DNA of 64,000 bases from Pyrrhoderma lamaoense (Eukaryota > Basidiomycota > Agaricomycetes > Hymenochaetales > Hymenochaetaceae), in NCBI GenBank assembly GCA_002794735.1, contig NBAZ01000012.1, forward strand, positions 496,001 to 560,000. Direction: 5' to 3'. The position numbers and the translations under genes are program-made. A model generated the notes under the pieces. That model ran no database searches and was not told the origin of the DNA. It saw only the letters and a list, made by a program, of their open reading frames with translations. Positions 46,446-58,428 of the stretch are shown one piece after another; position 1 is the stretch's first letter; every line of letters begins with the position of its first letter.

Positions 46446-47786
46446 ATGTGGAAGGCAATGAAAGTGGCTTCTTCAGGGTTGGCATATTCGCAGGGTCAAC
46501 TGATTGCTACGATATTACTGATGATTATGAGCTATCTTTTCCCCGTCGTCTCTGCGCAGTATAATCTGAAGGATAGCTATGTAGGTAATGACTTCTTTAG
46601 CGGATGGAAGTGGGAGACATTTGATGATCCAACTCATGGGAGAGTCAACTATGTTGATATGCAGACGGCAAAGTCGAAAAACCTATCCTATGGTGAATTA
46701 GATTTTTCGCTGAGTTGATTTGTTTATACTCATCGTCGTTAATCCTTGATAATAAACACTTGCCTGTTACAAAGCCTCGGATGATATGTTTGTTATGCGA
46801 GCAGATTCAACTAATAAAGTAGATTCAAGTTCTAGGGGACGGGATTCCGTTCGTATCACCAGTAACAATGCATATACGGATTCAGCTGTAATACTTGAGC
46901 TAAGTCATATGCCCTCTGGTTGTGCAACATGGCCTGCGTTCTGGACTGTGACTACTGGAGACTGGCCGAATGGTGGTGAAATAGACATCCTAGAAGTAAT
47001 TTAGCTTCGCTTATCACAATCATTTCTAGTCATTTTTTTTAATACTGAATCACTATCTAGGGTGTAAACGAAGGATCCGTAAACCAGGCGACACTACATA
47101 CCTCGGCAGACTGTTCAATGCCTGCTAGCAGAAAACAGACAGGGTATGTGATTATTATATCAAACTTTGAGAATAAAGTGATTGTATCGTACATAAACTA
47201 GGAATCCGTCAAACAACAATTGTGCAGTGTCGGGAGGAGACAACACAGGATGTGGAGTTCAGTTTTCGAAACAGAACACATATGGTCAAGGTCTGAATGA
47301 TAATAAAGGTGGGTGGTATGCGATGACTCGTAGTAGCAAAGATGGCATTGCTGTGTACTTCTGGGGGAGAAACGATAATAGCGTGCCACAGGATGTTAAA
47401 TCCGGTGCGAAGTCTGTAGATCCGACGAAATGGGGTGAGCCGGAGGCATTCTTTCCCCCTACTAGCTGTGATATGGCTTCACATTTTCAAGAACATAATA
47501 TTGTCTTCGATCTAACATTCTGTGTAAGCTACTCGAGGCGCTAATTTGTATACAGTAAGTAAGGGTGCTAATCAAACAAACATATAGGGTGATTGGGCTG
47601 GCGCCGCTTTCGGATCGGGTGGCTGTAGTGGTCAATGTGTTGACCGTGAGTATACTTAATTCTAAATTCATACCAAGACATGTATCCTGATGATGGGTTC
47701 TCCTTGAATCAGTTGTAAACAATAATCCGGAGCAGTTCACAGAAGCATTTTGGGAAGTGAATGCTGTCCGCGTTTATACACCCTAA
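46446..47786 (+). CDS. Secreted GH16 endo-1,3(4)-beta-glucanase, laminarinase (Lam16A) type
   Basis: Six exons, all in phase, about 340 residues. A hydrophobic N-terminal segment (LIATILLMIMSYLFPVVSAQ) acts as a signal peptide, preceded by an unusual 27-residue lead; a later ATG (M28) is an alternative start. The mature part has YNLKDSYVGNDFFSGWKWET, DPTHGRVNYVD, and the catalytic block NGGEIDILEGVNEG with the nucleophile and acid/base Glu of ExDxxE. It also has LTFCGDWAGAAFGSGGC and NNNPEQFTEAFWEVNAVRVY. These match basidiomycete laminarinase-like GH16 enzymes, which cut beta-1,3- and mixed-linked glucans in fungal or plant walls. Likely roles are own-wall remodelling or nutrition. Confidence 0.92.
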
Positions 47787-48297
47787 CTTCTTTCCTTCAT
47801 CTTCTCTGATTTCTCAAAGAATTTCATCACCTATCTTTTGTCGTGTATTGTAATTTTGGTATACCGTTTTCAGGATTCCTTCCTCCTTCGAAGTTCTGGG
47901 TTTATTATTTATATATCACATTAACAATTATACCCTACTTATCGTCATCAATGTTTCGGATGTATAAGCTACGGCATGTGATAGTTGTATTCCGCATCAC
48001 TTTACGCAGTGTCAATATAAGTATTGTGATAATGTAATAGTAATACATTCTACATTCGGGTCCGAGTATTAGACTAATACCAGTGACTCAGTTATTAACT
48101 GAGTTAAAAGTCCTAGTGAATGAGATCTGTGCTGAGTCATCCAGAATCCTATACGGCTGATCACCACACAAGTAAATGCTTTGTTTATAGTAACACATTT
48201 GTCCGCATCTAGAAAGTCATTTGGGGTAGTGATCCTTCGTCACCTTCGTCATCGCATCGATATCCATCCATCGAGCCTCTGATTCACTTGAAGTAAT
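47787..48297. other. Intergenic between GH16 and SQS1-like genes
   Basis: 511 bp: 3' flank of GH16 and promoter of SQS1. No gene seen. Confidence 0.5.
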
Positions 48298-51200
48298 ATG
48301 TCGCGAGGCAATAGAGGCAACAGAGGCAATAACAGAGGCAATAACAGAGGTTATGGACGTGGACGAGGGGCTCCTTCATTCCGAGGTCAAGGACAGGGAG
48401 GACAGAACTCTTCAAGAGCAAACGGTCGAGGGAGAGGTAGCGTCTCCCGGCCACTATATCACAACTTAGACCTTATAGATTATGATATACAGCAATACGC
48501 TGATGGTACGTTTGTTCTTTAACCCTGGTCACGGAATACATGGGAATCTGTTCGTTGAGTTCCACTTCAGAAACAAGCGTTTATGCTCCTCCAAGCAAGA
48601 GAGGAGGGATAGGAAGTAACCGGGGTCGAGGTCGGGGACGGGGACTCATTCAAGATTTCAAGACTTATCGACCTGTAGACCGTACCCCTCCGCCACCTCG
48701 AAAAGAAGAGGGATCAGGGGCTGCCACACCTTCAAGACGTACACCAGGAATGAGTATGGCGAGAGGTCTGGGTATGAGTGCTAGCTCTCAGGCAAATATA
48801 CCACTATGGAAACTGCTTGCAATGGACCGACCCTACTTAAGGCCGATAAACTTTGTTCCAGCTCAACTCACCCCAGTACTCTTTCAACGTGAGGAGGAGA
48901 TTTTGGAAGTTGAAAATTTCATAGGTTTTATTCTTTTTAATAATAATTTTACGATTTCTAATCATATTGAATATAGAACCCGAGGATCATGTTCCAACTG
49001 CAGATCAAGTATCTAGGGTCTTTTCTCATCCTAAACCTCCTCCAGAACAGAATTCTTTCTTCCAAACTCCTGAAGATCTATTCAGTGCATCTGGATCGGA
49101 GCCAGTTGTAACACTTGACTTTAACTCTATAGTGAAGTTATTGGAGACAAGTTCTATAGAATCGTCGAAGCATGTCCAAGAGGGGACAGTTGCGAGGAAC
49201 TTAGGACAATCAAATTTAAGTACTTCTTTGAGTTTCGAAAACGAAACTATTGAAGTCTTTGAAAAAACCAATGGTATACTATCCTCTTGTACAGTTGTAA
49301 AAGGATCTAATACAACTTATGAAGCTGAAGAGAAAACTGAAAATGTCGCAGTCTCAAACGAAGAAACCAGTACTCAGAATATTGAATCAACATTAAGGAC
49401 TCTGAATTGAAACAAAACGGCGAATCAGAAGAGATTTTGGAACTGACTAATTCTCACGATCCTAGTACTGAACAAATAGGTGAGGAATATAGAGAGGAAG
49501 AGCCTCTTTTCGTATTGGATCCAAACCCTGAAACAAATTTGGATCTATGTCAGTCGTCCAAACAATCATCTTCTCTATTTGCGTCTCAACCATTGGGATC
49601 GAATATACAAGACGAGGAAGAGACGATTATCTATGAAGCACCTAACCCTCGAAGCACAGCTAGCACGCCGTTACCTGGAAGCAGCACTCTTCACCCCGCT
49701 TCCCAACCACTTCCATCTCATAGTACCCCATCACAAGACTCCATATCAAAACCTTTCGGAGAGACGGTTTTCTCATTCTCAGGTATATCTGAAGTCAGGA
49801 AACGGCTTTACAGCATCTCCGCCCTCGGCACCCACGCAGGGTGACAAAGAAGGATAGACAAGAAGCGCGACGTAGAATGGAGAAAGTAGGTTATTTCGGT
49901 AACCTCGGAGCTGCTCTTGAGGAACAACATCTTCATGAAGAAGAAAAGAAAAGTGAAAGAAGAAGGGGATCTGACATTGAATGGGGGGATGAAAATTCAG
50001 ATGTCGAAAACATATCAAACGGTCTCGGTGACATGGAAATCGACCCTGATCTTGATCCCGCTGCGATGAAGAGATTCGTTTCAAGCATGAGCTCTGCTGG
50101 CATGGAGCATACTACCGTTGATGACATCGAGGATGATGAGAAAATTCGTATTGAGGACGAAGAAGACGATAATGAATCAGAGGAAGATAGCGAGGCCGAG
50201 GAAATTTTGGCTGCCGAAGAGGAGAGACTTATTGGTGAATTGGGTAGTGATGATGAAGAGGATGAAGATTCGTCTTTAGATGATGATGATGATGATGATG
50301 ACGATCTTGTGAGCTTTGAAGTACAGTTGGCCCAGCTGAGGGATGCTGCAAGAGCTATAAAAGCGAATGGAACAAGTTTGTTCGAGCAGCGCTTGGAAAA
50401 ACTACGAGGAAAAGGAAAGGAAAAGCAAGTAATTCCGGATTATAATTCAGATGGCTCCTTAGACATCAACGAAGCTCTGACATGGGCCGAACGTGATGAA
50501 GATTATCTGGATGATATCGATGTATGCATGCTATGCTTTCTTACTTTAGATCTTTATAGGTGACATCTTAAATAGGATATTCTGGATGCTAATGCCGGCG
50601 TAATCAATGGTAATGACCGCAGGTCGAAAAAAAGCTTTATTCAAAGCAATCCATGATGGAGACTTTAGTTCTATCCCTACGAAGAAACGTGAGTTGATTT
50701 CAATGTTTGAAGCGTTTAATGTTTTGTTAATCTCAAATACAAATACAGGACGTGACTATGGAAAGGACCTCCCACCAGACTTACGAGTGCAATGGGAAAA
50801 AGACAGACTAAAGAAGCTGAAAACAAACGCAAACGTGCTGCTGCTCGATTGGAAGCCGCTGCCGACCCGTTTGCTCAGCATAAAGGAGGGAAGAAAGGTC
50901 GGAAAGACATGCTGAGAGCCAGCAGACTGATGGCCGAGGCACGTCAAGAGATTGAACTCTATTCAGGACGTGGATCCCCTTCAGGCTCTGCTTCGGAGTA
51001 CGACATCGCGAGTCTTATCCTGGACATTCGTGCCTATGTCGCTGATATTGGCAACCACGGCCAAATGTCACTTCCACCTATGGACAAAACTTTGCGTAGC
51101 CAGGTTCACGAGATCGCAGATGCTTTCGGTTTGAAAAGTTTGAGTAAAGGGAAGGGTACGGGTCGATATACGACATTAAGTAAGACGACTAGGACCGGCA

Positions 51201-51502
51201 TTAGGATAAATGAGGCGAAGATAGGGAAGATCTTGAGGAGTCGAGGGGAGTATGGATTCACGAGGCCAGGAAATCCTGGTGCTAGGGACAGAGGAAAGGG
51301 AAGAGCCGGAGCGCCAAAGCATCGCGAAGGTGATGAAGTCGGGAAAGAGGCGCCGAAGATAGGGGAGGCGAATATTGGATTCCAGATGCTTACCAAGTTG
51401 GGATGGAGTGAGGGAAATCGTATAGGTGTTTCGGGAGGTCTGGAGGCACCTTTGACCGCCATCATCAAACATACAAAGCTTGGCTTAGGTGCCACTCGTT
51501 GA
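48298..51502 (+). CDS. SQS1: Sqs1-like R3H/G-patch protein, splicing factor regulator (four one-base frame breaks)
   Basis: N-terminus MSRGNRGNRGNNRGNNRGYG is Arg/Gly-rich, encoded by a tandem repeat. After the intron at 48495-48571 comes SKRGGIGSNRGRGRGRGL. A long acidic region follows (SLDDDDDDDDDLVSFE). The C-terminal part has DLPPDLRVQWEK, KGGKKGRKDM, an R3H-like domain (RSQVHEIADAFGLKSLSKGK) and a G-patch (NIGFQMLTKLGWSEGNRIGV ... LGLGATR). This is the Sqs1/Pfa1 layout; in yeast Sqs1 stimulates the helicase Prp43 in splicing and ribosome maturation. About 1000 residues. Frame breaks lie at 49395-49396 (AA), 49822-49824 (CCC), 50627-50633 (A7) and 50797-50801 (A5); each is fixed by adding one base. 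Four independent repairs with a conserved result argue for assembly error. Confidence 0.85.
48308..48353 (+). repeat. Tandem repeat coding for Arg/Gly/Asn motif in SQS1
   Basis: Copies of a GGCAAT(A/AC)AGA unit encode repeats of RGN and RGNN in the N-terminus. Confidence 0.7.
50280..50303 (+). repeat. GAT microsatellite coding for poly-Asp in SQS1
   Basis: Run of GAT codons within the acidic region; prone to length variation. It stays in frame. Confidence 0.75.
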
Positions 51503-51705
51503 TGATTATATTTGTCATATGATTATGTAATCCATTTTTTGTATGATATCTTTGCCTGAAGTAAAGAAAAAAATATAGAACTACATGAACGAATTGCGAC
51601 AACAGTCCCAAGTGACACGAAATGTGAGAAATCGAAATGAACACTGCATTGGAATCATAAAAAAATGAAGTATATAAATACTGTTCACAAAGATAAAACT
51701 TGCTT

Positions 51706-53995
51706 TTATAGTGCATCTTCTGGATCCCATCTCGAGATTTTGCCTAAGGGCTTATAGAAATATTGCTTGTGTGTTTTCGTTGCATTTCTTTTTTTAGGCA
51801 TCATTTCGCGCAGTAAAGTAGCTCGAGATTGATCAGGGTCATTCTCAGGTACATAGAACCATTGAGTCTCCAGCGGGTTATCGTCGGCGTCCTACATGCA
51901 TGTTAAGAATCAGCGGGGAATCCACGAATACATCCCTTAAAACAAAGCACGTACCAAACCTTCGCGATCAATCCGGCCAAAAACGTCGTGTGCGGCTAAA
52001 ACGCTCTCCAATAGGGCAATCCAGCTTTCTTGGCTCCGTTGGTTTTTCATGTTTGGATTTTCCCGCAAGATCTCACGGAGTAAAGAGGAGGCGGGCATTG
52101 ACGATGCACGCGCCAATGCCATTACTTGAATGAGATAGCCAGTGACTTCGTTCCGCGTACTTTCATCGACCTCATCAACTAAATTTCTTTTAGCCTTGTT
52201 ATCTCGCATGCTTAGGCATGAAAATATTTACCTGTTGATTTAGATTCATGAGATTCATGAGATTGCTTATGAGAAGTCGAAGATAAAGAGATGGCCTCGT
52301 GGTCAACGGACACATTAATTGCAGCCGACTTTTTACACCTTTTCTTTCTAGATTTGGTAACAGTTGATATTGATACACAATCGTCTACTGTTGGGTCCTG
52401 TGTTGTGTCACCGTCTTGCCACCCCGAGCATCTCTTCTTCTTCACTGTCTTTTTCTCACTCGAACTGAGAATGCCGTGCAGTCAAACCCAAGCTCCGATG
52501 ATAAAGGTCTCTTGCTCCTCTTTCGTTTCGGTAAAACAGAGCCTTCTGGTTCGGATAAAGCAACGTGGTGATCGTAGTATTCGAGACGAAGTGTAGACGG
52601 ACCGGGAACCGGGGATCCCGACCTCAATTGGCTGCCATCTTTAGCAAAAGTTTCAACGTGCAGTAACTCCGTGTCCGCTGACACAACTAGCGGAAGTTCC
52701 GGGAGCTCACAAGGCTCCGCTGGAGGAGATGAGAGAGGTGATAGGGGCTCATTGAATCCAAGTAGATCATTTGAAGATAAAACCGGAGATGATAATGGGG
52801 TAAGTTCACTTGCATAGACAGTATTGCTATCGTTGTCAGTGATAGGCTCAATATTACAGTCTGTAAGTAATACGCCGCTATGACTGACGTCCTCTATGAC
52901 GTGTTGTCTAGCGTCCGTTGGAGGCTCAAGAAGAGGGTTGACGTCTGTTTCTGCATAGGAAATCGTAGATTCATCAGAGTCCCCATGGTGTGGCGCATAA
53001 GAAGTTAATTCATCGGTGACATTTTCTATTTTCACTAAGGAGTCAACTTTGAGTGGATCTCTTCGCACGTCTTGTTAATTTCCTGCATCGTACAGAATGA
53101 ATTTCATTATTGAAAAGAACCAGACAAGAACCAGGAGATAACATACCACAGGTTCATCAGATTTCAGAGGTGACTGTTTTGAAATAGAAATAGAATGATC
53201 GCTTAAGATTCCCGCATCCAAAGTAGTCGTGCACTCCGCAAATGGATCAGATGGTTTTATAGACTCTGAACTCAAGTCGGGATCTTCAGGTTCTATAGTA
53301 TCTGCAGAAATAGAAAGGATGGGCAAGTCCTGTTTTGGAGCTTCCAACGATCTTGATTCACCTGAGCGTCGAGCATGACGACTAAGATCAAGAAGTACTG
53401 CAGCAACATCAATTTCCCCATTCGCGTCCATTACCTTACTTCCTGGGGGACGGCTTGATATAGTGTACGAAGTCTCTCTGGATACATGCACAGCCGTTTC
53501 GGAGTTAGTATCAGTCTCATCAGTAGAATCCTCATCTATGTGAAAGTTTTCGTTGTCTTCTGAATACTCCGAATGGTCAACGTCTGAAACAAGAACAGGA
53601 GTCCTGTAACATGAACTCTGCCGTTTATTTGAGAGCTGTACACGACCAGAAGAAGTATTTGTCTTAACAGGTGCACGAGGCTTATAAGGGAAATCCGGTC
53701 CATAATTAAAGGCTACTTCCCAAAACGTTTTTGGACTATTCGCGATACAAGGCTCACAGGAAGGAGATGACGGGGGCTCCGGAGTACGCAATGAGCGGAT
53801 TGGGCTGCTTGGTGCGACAGATGAAGATGAGGAGTATAGCGTTGGAGACCCAAGGACATAATCTTCTGAGCTAAGATGTGAGGAATATGCAGAGAGAGGA
53901 GAATGATAGGACATGTCCAAATCCGGGCTGTGAATGCGATAGTCTGGATTGCCCTTACGGCGATATTTGAGAGGTAAACGAGGAGTTCCTACCAT
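51706..53995 (-). CDS. Uncharacterised basidiomycete protein with conserved C-terminal domain (two probable frame breaks)
   Basis: Chosen start MVGTPRLPLKYRRKGNPDYR (53995); a longer in-frame start at 54124 adds a hydrophobic lead that looks spurious. The first 600 or so residues are Ser/Pro/Glu-rich. The C-terminus looks ordered: NEVTGYLIQVMALARASSMP, SQESWIALLESVLAAHDVFG, RIDREGLDADDNPLETQWFY, VPENDPDQSRATLLREMMP and YKPLGKISRWDPED. I recall this block from other basidiomycete predicted proteins without a known function. Exon joins need one extra base at 53146-53147 (a GG donor flank) and at the T5 run 52450-52454 (minus A5, restoring RVRKKTVKKKRCSGW). A short 37-nt intron near 52230-52194 is also assumed. 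It is convergent with SQS1, 203 bp apart. Confidence 0.65.
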
Positions 53996-54181
53996 GGGAC
54001 GTAGGGTGGGTAATTGCACGAGACAGGTACTGGAGCAGACAAGTAAAACGGATAAGTAAGGTGGAAGTGTGAAGGTAAGAGTATCATGAACGAGTACGAG
54101 ATACCCGTATGGGCTTACGAGCACGTGAGTGCAGCGTGACTAAACATCACAGTGTCACGGAGAAACAAAACACAGAACGCG

Positions 54182-54187
54182 ACGCGT
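54182..54187. promoter_or_regulatory. ACGCGT (MluI cell-cycle box-like) site upstream of the 51706-53995 gene
   Basis: Palindromic ACGCGT 187 bp before the chosen start. A TGACGTA motif lies about 20 bp further upstream. Weak evidence only. Confidence 0.2.
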
Positions 54188-54233
54188 GATGAGATAAAAG
54201 TGAGGAATATGACGTACCCGTGAAGATCGACAA

Positions 54234-54428
54234 TCAACTGATTATCCAAAGGTTTATCCGGCTACGGACTAACTCAGGGCCCGCATCGTCCGAAAATTCG
54301 TGTTTTACAAAATGACCCGGCTGGTAGTGATTGCAACCTGCCTTCCAGAAGAAGAGCTTCACGAAGCCGGGGTGGATTTTGGTGGTAAAGAGGGTGCAAA
54401 CATCGCCGCTCCAGTCTGTCTGATAAGT
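54234..54428 (-). CDS. Orphan coding exon, family not recognised
   Basis: A 64-codon open exon follows a good acceptor (ttatatag) and ends at TGA. It reads TYQTDWSGDVCTLFTTKIHP then GFVKLFFWKAGCNHYQPGHF, with Cys, His and aromatic residues that look like folded protein. An upstream piece on the same strand near 54600-54440 (ALDMKPFAEGLYIEYW) could be its preceding exon, joined at a gtacgc donor near 54490. I cannot find a start codon or name the family. It may be the 3' end of a small gene or a fragment. It is separate from the 51706-53995 gene, since it ends upstream of that gene's start. Confidence 0.35.
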   Translation of the reverse strand, partial: TYQTDWSGDVCTLFTTKIHPGFVKLFFWKAGCNHYQPGHFVKHEFSDDAGPELVRSRINLWIIS

Positions 54429-54499
54429 CTATATAAACACCTAGTTAGTAACATCTGATGAAGAATGTGCATTGTAAATTGCGCGTACCAATACTCTAT

Positions 54500-55142
54500 A
54501 TATAGTCCTTCAGCGAAAGGTTTCATGTCCAAAGCCCGAGGTCCGGTACCCCGGGTTATATACTGAATTGCGGGCAGACACTGTTTCTTGCAAGTAGGTG
54601 AAACCAATCTTTGACAGGAAAAAGAATCATATTTGAAAGCTCAAACCTTGCCTGAAAGTCTAAAGCGGTTAGAGTACTGCTCATCATGGGCTGACTGAAG
54701 TTACAAAGGTCATAGTTCTGGTTGAAGATGTGTCGAACCAACAATCCTTAGATAGACGTCGCTGATAGCCATATAGGTTCTGCATTGAATTTATTATTAG
54801 GTTTTTGCATTGTCTTGACAGATTACCACGACCTGGCAACGTGGCTGATAGAGTGGTTCAGAGCTTTCAGATACTGTTTCGTTTTGTTGAAGGAGTTGCA
54901 GAAGCAAAGAGTTCGTGGCTGCGGTTTTTTTTATTACTTTCATGTGAGTTGAGCTTACAGCGCCGCATACAGGCCGACGGCATACTGCTCAAATAGGCCA
55001 GATCTTCCTTCACTTTTAACGCATTGAATTGGTTGTCTCCTCAGCAAGGCCGTAGCTGTTCGGAGCCCCTTGCCCTCCGACCACCTGTATCGGCCGCACG
55101 TCTACGGGACTTGCTTATTACACACAACAATACGCAAAAAGG
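54500..55142. other. Intergenic, mostly unassigned
   Basis: Contains possible 5' exons of the orphan exon on minus, and the promoter of the Zn2Cys6 factor on plus. Short frames such as 54805-54996 plus show no motif. Confidence 0.4.
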
Positions 55143-58100
55143 ATGAATGAGCAAGACAGGTTGATGATTAGCACCAGTCCCGCTAAACGAAAGGTTTGTG
55201 TGTATTCCATTAATATCCCAGACTTAGCCGATGTTGATCAGGAACGAACCTCGACTTTTTCATGAAATATCTACATCGTCAATAATATAGCGTGTCACAA
55301 AGGCTTGTCAAGTTTGTGCTAGGTCAAGGCGTAAAGTGCGGAAATTTTCTTTTTGGCTTGGCTCTACCATTACTCCATAGTACACTCGTTTGATATCAAG
55401 TCTTGGTTCTAGTGTGATGGTCAGCAGCCCCTATGCCAAACATGCAGAACACAGGGTCTTACTTGTACTTGGTCTGACCGTACGTACCTTTTATACAATA
55501 TCTAGAAGATAAATCGGTTTAGTTGATATCAACGTTCGTCATTTTGCATTTCTTGCGGACAGTTCCCTCCAGACGCGGTCCGCCCAAAGGTTATAAGCGT
55601 GGTACTGCCGACCCATCCTCCCTTGTACCAAAAATTTCAAAAATTAGTGAACAAATAAAGGCATTGCAGTCAGCGTATGGAGAACGTATAGTGCTCTCAC
55701 AGCTCCATAAAGCAATCTTTAATAATGTGCCGTGTGACGCATATGTGGATGTGGATACGGAAGGCTTTGAAGAAATTGGAAAGGAAGAGTTGGATTCGCT
55801 GTCTATCCACGACATGGCGTCCTCTTCAACTATACGAACGGACTCCAGTGTATCAGATGCGGGGATGAGTTCGCAAGTGAAACCGAGGAGTGATTGCAGC
55901 CAAGACGACGGTAAATTCATACTTCCTTAATTTTAGAACTTAGCTATTTTCTACTTGATTCTTATTATTTATATATCACTCACCCTACCCTCCCTTTTAT
56001 TATTACAGATCACGCGCATTCGGACATAGACGAGGGTTCTTCGTCTGGCATGGCTTTCCTTGCTACTTCAATGCGTTACATGCACGCCGGCGCAAGTCCT
56101 TTGTCTCCCGCTTCTGATAACGAACGCCTCCCTATGGAAAAGTATAATCCATGGGCTCTGCGTGATGTCGCCGAAAGATCAACTCAGGTCTACCATAGAC
56201 CAGCCAGGGCGCACCAGATCACACATCCCAATCCCCAGGATACTGAAGCTCTCCTGAAGACGTACTGGGGCTCTATTCATCCTGTGCGGCTGCTAACATA
56301 GTATCTAAATGTTTTTTTGGGGGACTGATATCCTTAATTGTATCAACTCTAGCACTGGCCTGTTCTTTACAAACCAGCTTTTGATAACACTTCCATTTTC
56401 CGCATTTATGATGAGATGCCGGTGGCGTTATTATATGCGATGTATTCCCTTTCGGCACGCCTTAATCCAACGCCCTCACTGGGTGTTGCCTATGCGGAAC
56501 GCTTCCGCACTATAGCAGAGCAGGAGCTCCAAGCAGATGGCATGTACCGTTCGGACAGTAAGTCATACTGGCCCCTCACAAATATAGTATGAAAGGCTAA
56601 CGTAGGGACTCACAGTAAACACCTGTACAACACTATTTCTGCTTTCCATATATTACCATGGTGAGGGAAATCAAAGGCAGGCGTGGGTCCATAGTGGTAT
56701 GTAGCAGCGTTCTGGTCGAGTATAAACATAGCTGAATACTGAGGAAAAGGTGTGGCCGCGATGATGGCTCTTGATCTTGGTTTGCATAAATCCACAAAAA
56801 ATTTGAACCCGGTCGAGCATGAACGCCGTGTCCGCGTATTTTGGAACATTTATGTGTATGAAAAGTAAGAGACGGTTAAACTCTGCTGATTTGACTCTGT
56901 CACTCATTCAGGATGCCTTAGGGTTCTTGCTTGCGAAATGGGAAGACCCGTTTTAATTAAGATGGCATACTGTGACCCCGTAAGGCTTTCAGAAGAGCAG
57001 GCAGATGAGTATGAGACGGTGTTGCACCTTGATCCCGGAGGTTTTAGTCACACTGTCAGGCTCCATGTAGGTCTATCCCTTACATTGAGCACAGAGCAGC
57101 GAAGCTGACGAAAATGTCAGACAATATCCCTATTCAATGCAGCTGTAGATCTATTTCGAATCTTTGAGCGCATATTAAGTGATATCCACTCCGTTTCTTC
57201 ATTAACCGCGATTCGTTCGACTCGCGAACGACTTGTCCAAGACCTGGATCGAGAACTGGACGAATGGCAGAAATCATTAAGTCCAAGGTGTGCATATCCA
57301 GTTAAGAACGATAATTTTCCAACTCGGTGCTTGTATATTTGCCACGCTGTAAGTATAATGACTCTCGTAGTCCGTATAAAGGAAACCGAGTATTGTATTT
57401 GAATTACTCACGAATATTGTCTTTTTTGGAAGTGGTATCATGTCGCTATGATTCTTCTGCACCGACCTCTCATCCCACGACCTCGAATGGGACATACGTA
57501 TGTTGGTAATAACCATCACAAGAAGGCGACCGAACACGCGAACCTCCTTGTTGATCTTCTTGCACAGTTTGAAGCAGGAGAGAAAATTGATACGGTAAGA
57601 GCTCTTATAACTTATTTTTTTATCCGCTCTGACATAGACGATAACCCTCCCGCTCCGATATGTTTATCCGTCAGCTACCGCCGAATGATGCATATGTAAT
57701 TTTTACGGCGGCAAACTTGCACGTATTTAATCTTACAACAAATGATAAACGCTTACGAGATGATTCTCTTCATCGGTTAAAAAAATGCATTGAATGGCTT
57801 CGGGTACACATATTCTCTGACTTTGCAAAAACAGTAACTGTTGGCTAAATGTGAATGTTTGTCTTTCAAAGGGTTTGGCTGAAACTTGGACAGCTGCGGG
57901 ATCCCAGTACAAATTGCTTCTTGATGCATGTGAATAACTTACTTACATTAACATCGTAATGAACCTTATCCTAATCGATAACTTTCAGTCTCACAGGTAG
58001 CAACTAAAACGATTTCTTCAAGTCAAGCTTTTTCGCCTTCATCGTCATCCGGCTCTTCTGCATCCCCAACAAGCCTGACCCCTCAGGCCGGCCATGGCTC

Positions 58101-58428
58101 AATATATCCGGTGCCAAATCATATGTATGGTATCGTACACCAAAGTCCTCAGCCACAGCCTCAGATACACCCACAGACACAACAATCAGTTCAAACACCA
58201 ACACAAATGTTCCCTCCTGAAGCCCCTCCTGGTATATTCCCCTTAGAGCACTATTATTGGAATGACTTTCAGGCATCATCGGCAGCGGACCATAGTGGGC
58301 AGTACTATAACACCGTGCAGAATAGTGAGATGCAGAGATTGCAAACTCAATTACCTGGGCAGGTTCCCCAAAGTGGTGTTTACTACGATGTCATTCGCTT
58401 ACTTCAAGAAGAAGGAAGACAAAACTAA
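55143..58428 (+). CDS. Zn2Cys6 fungal-specific transcription factor (Fungal_trans domain)
   Basis: Start MNEQDRLMISTSPAKRK (55143). The cluster is split by an intron with a gtgcgg donor and reads KACQVCARSRRKCDG then PLCQTCRTQGLTCTWS, giving perfect C-x2-C-x6-C spacing. RRGPPKGYKRG and a linker coil follow. The middle homology region begins YWGSIHPHWPVLYKPAFDN, with ALDLGLHKSTKNLNPVEHER, RRVRVFWNIYVYEK, GRPVL and MILLHRPLIPRP. The C-terminus is Gln/Pro/Ser-rich (PQPQPQIHPQTQQ), a likely activation region. About twelve exons, roughly 800 residues. Two spots are unsettled: the exon join near 56866-56912, and 57663-57665 (TTT), where one added T restores FIRQLPPNDAYVIFTAANLH. The DNA target and regulated pathway are unknown. 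Confidence 0.82.

Noticed and set aside
49780..49820. 31-nt intron in SQS1 (gtatat...ttacag)
   Set aside because: Removing it leads to a stop a few codons on; one added C at 49822-49824 gives the conserved frame instead.
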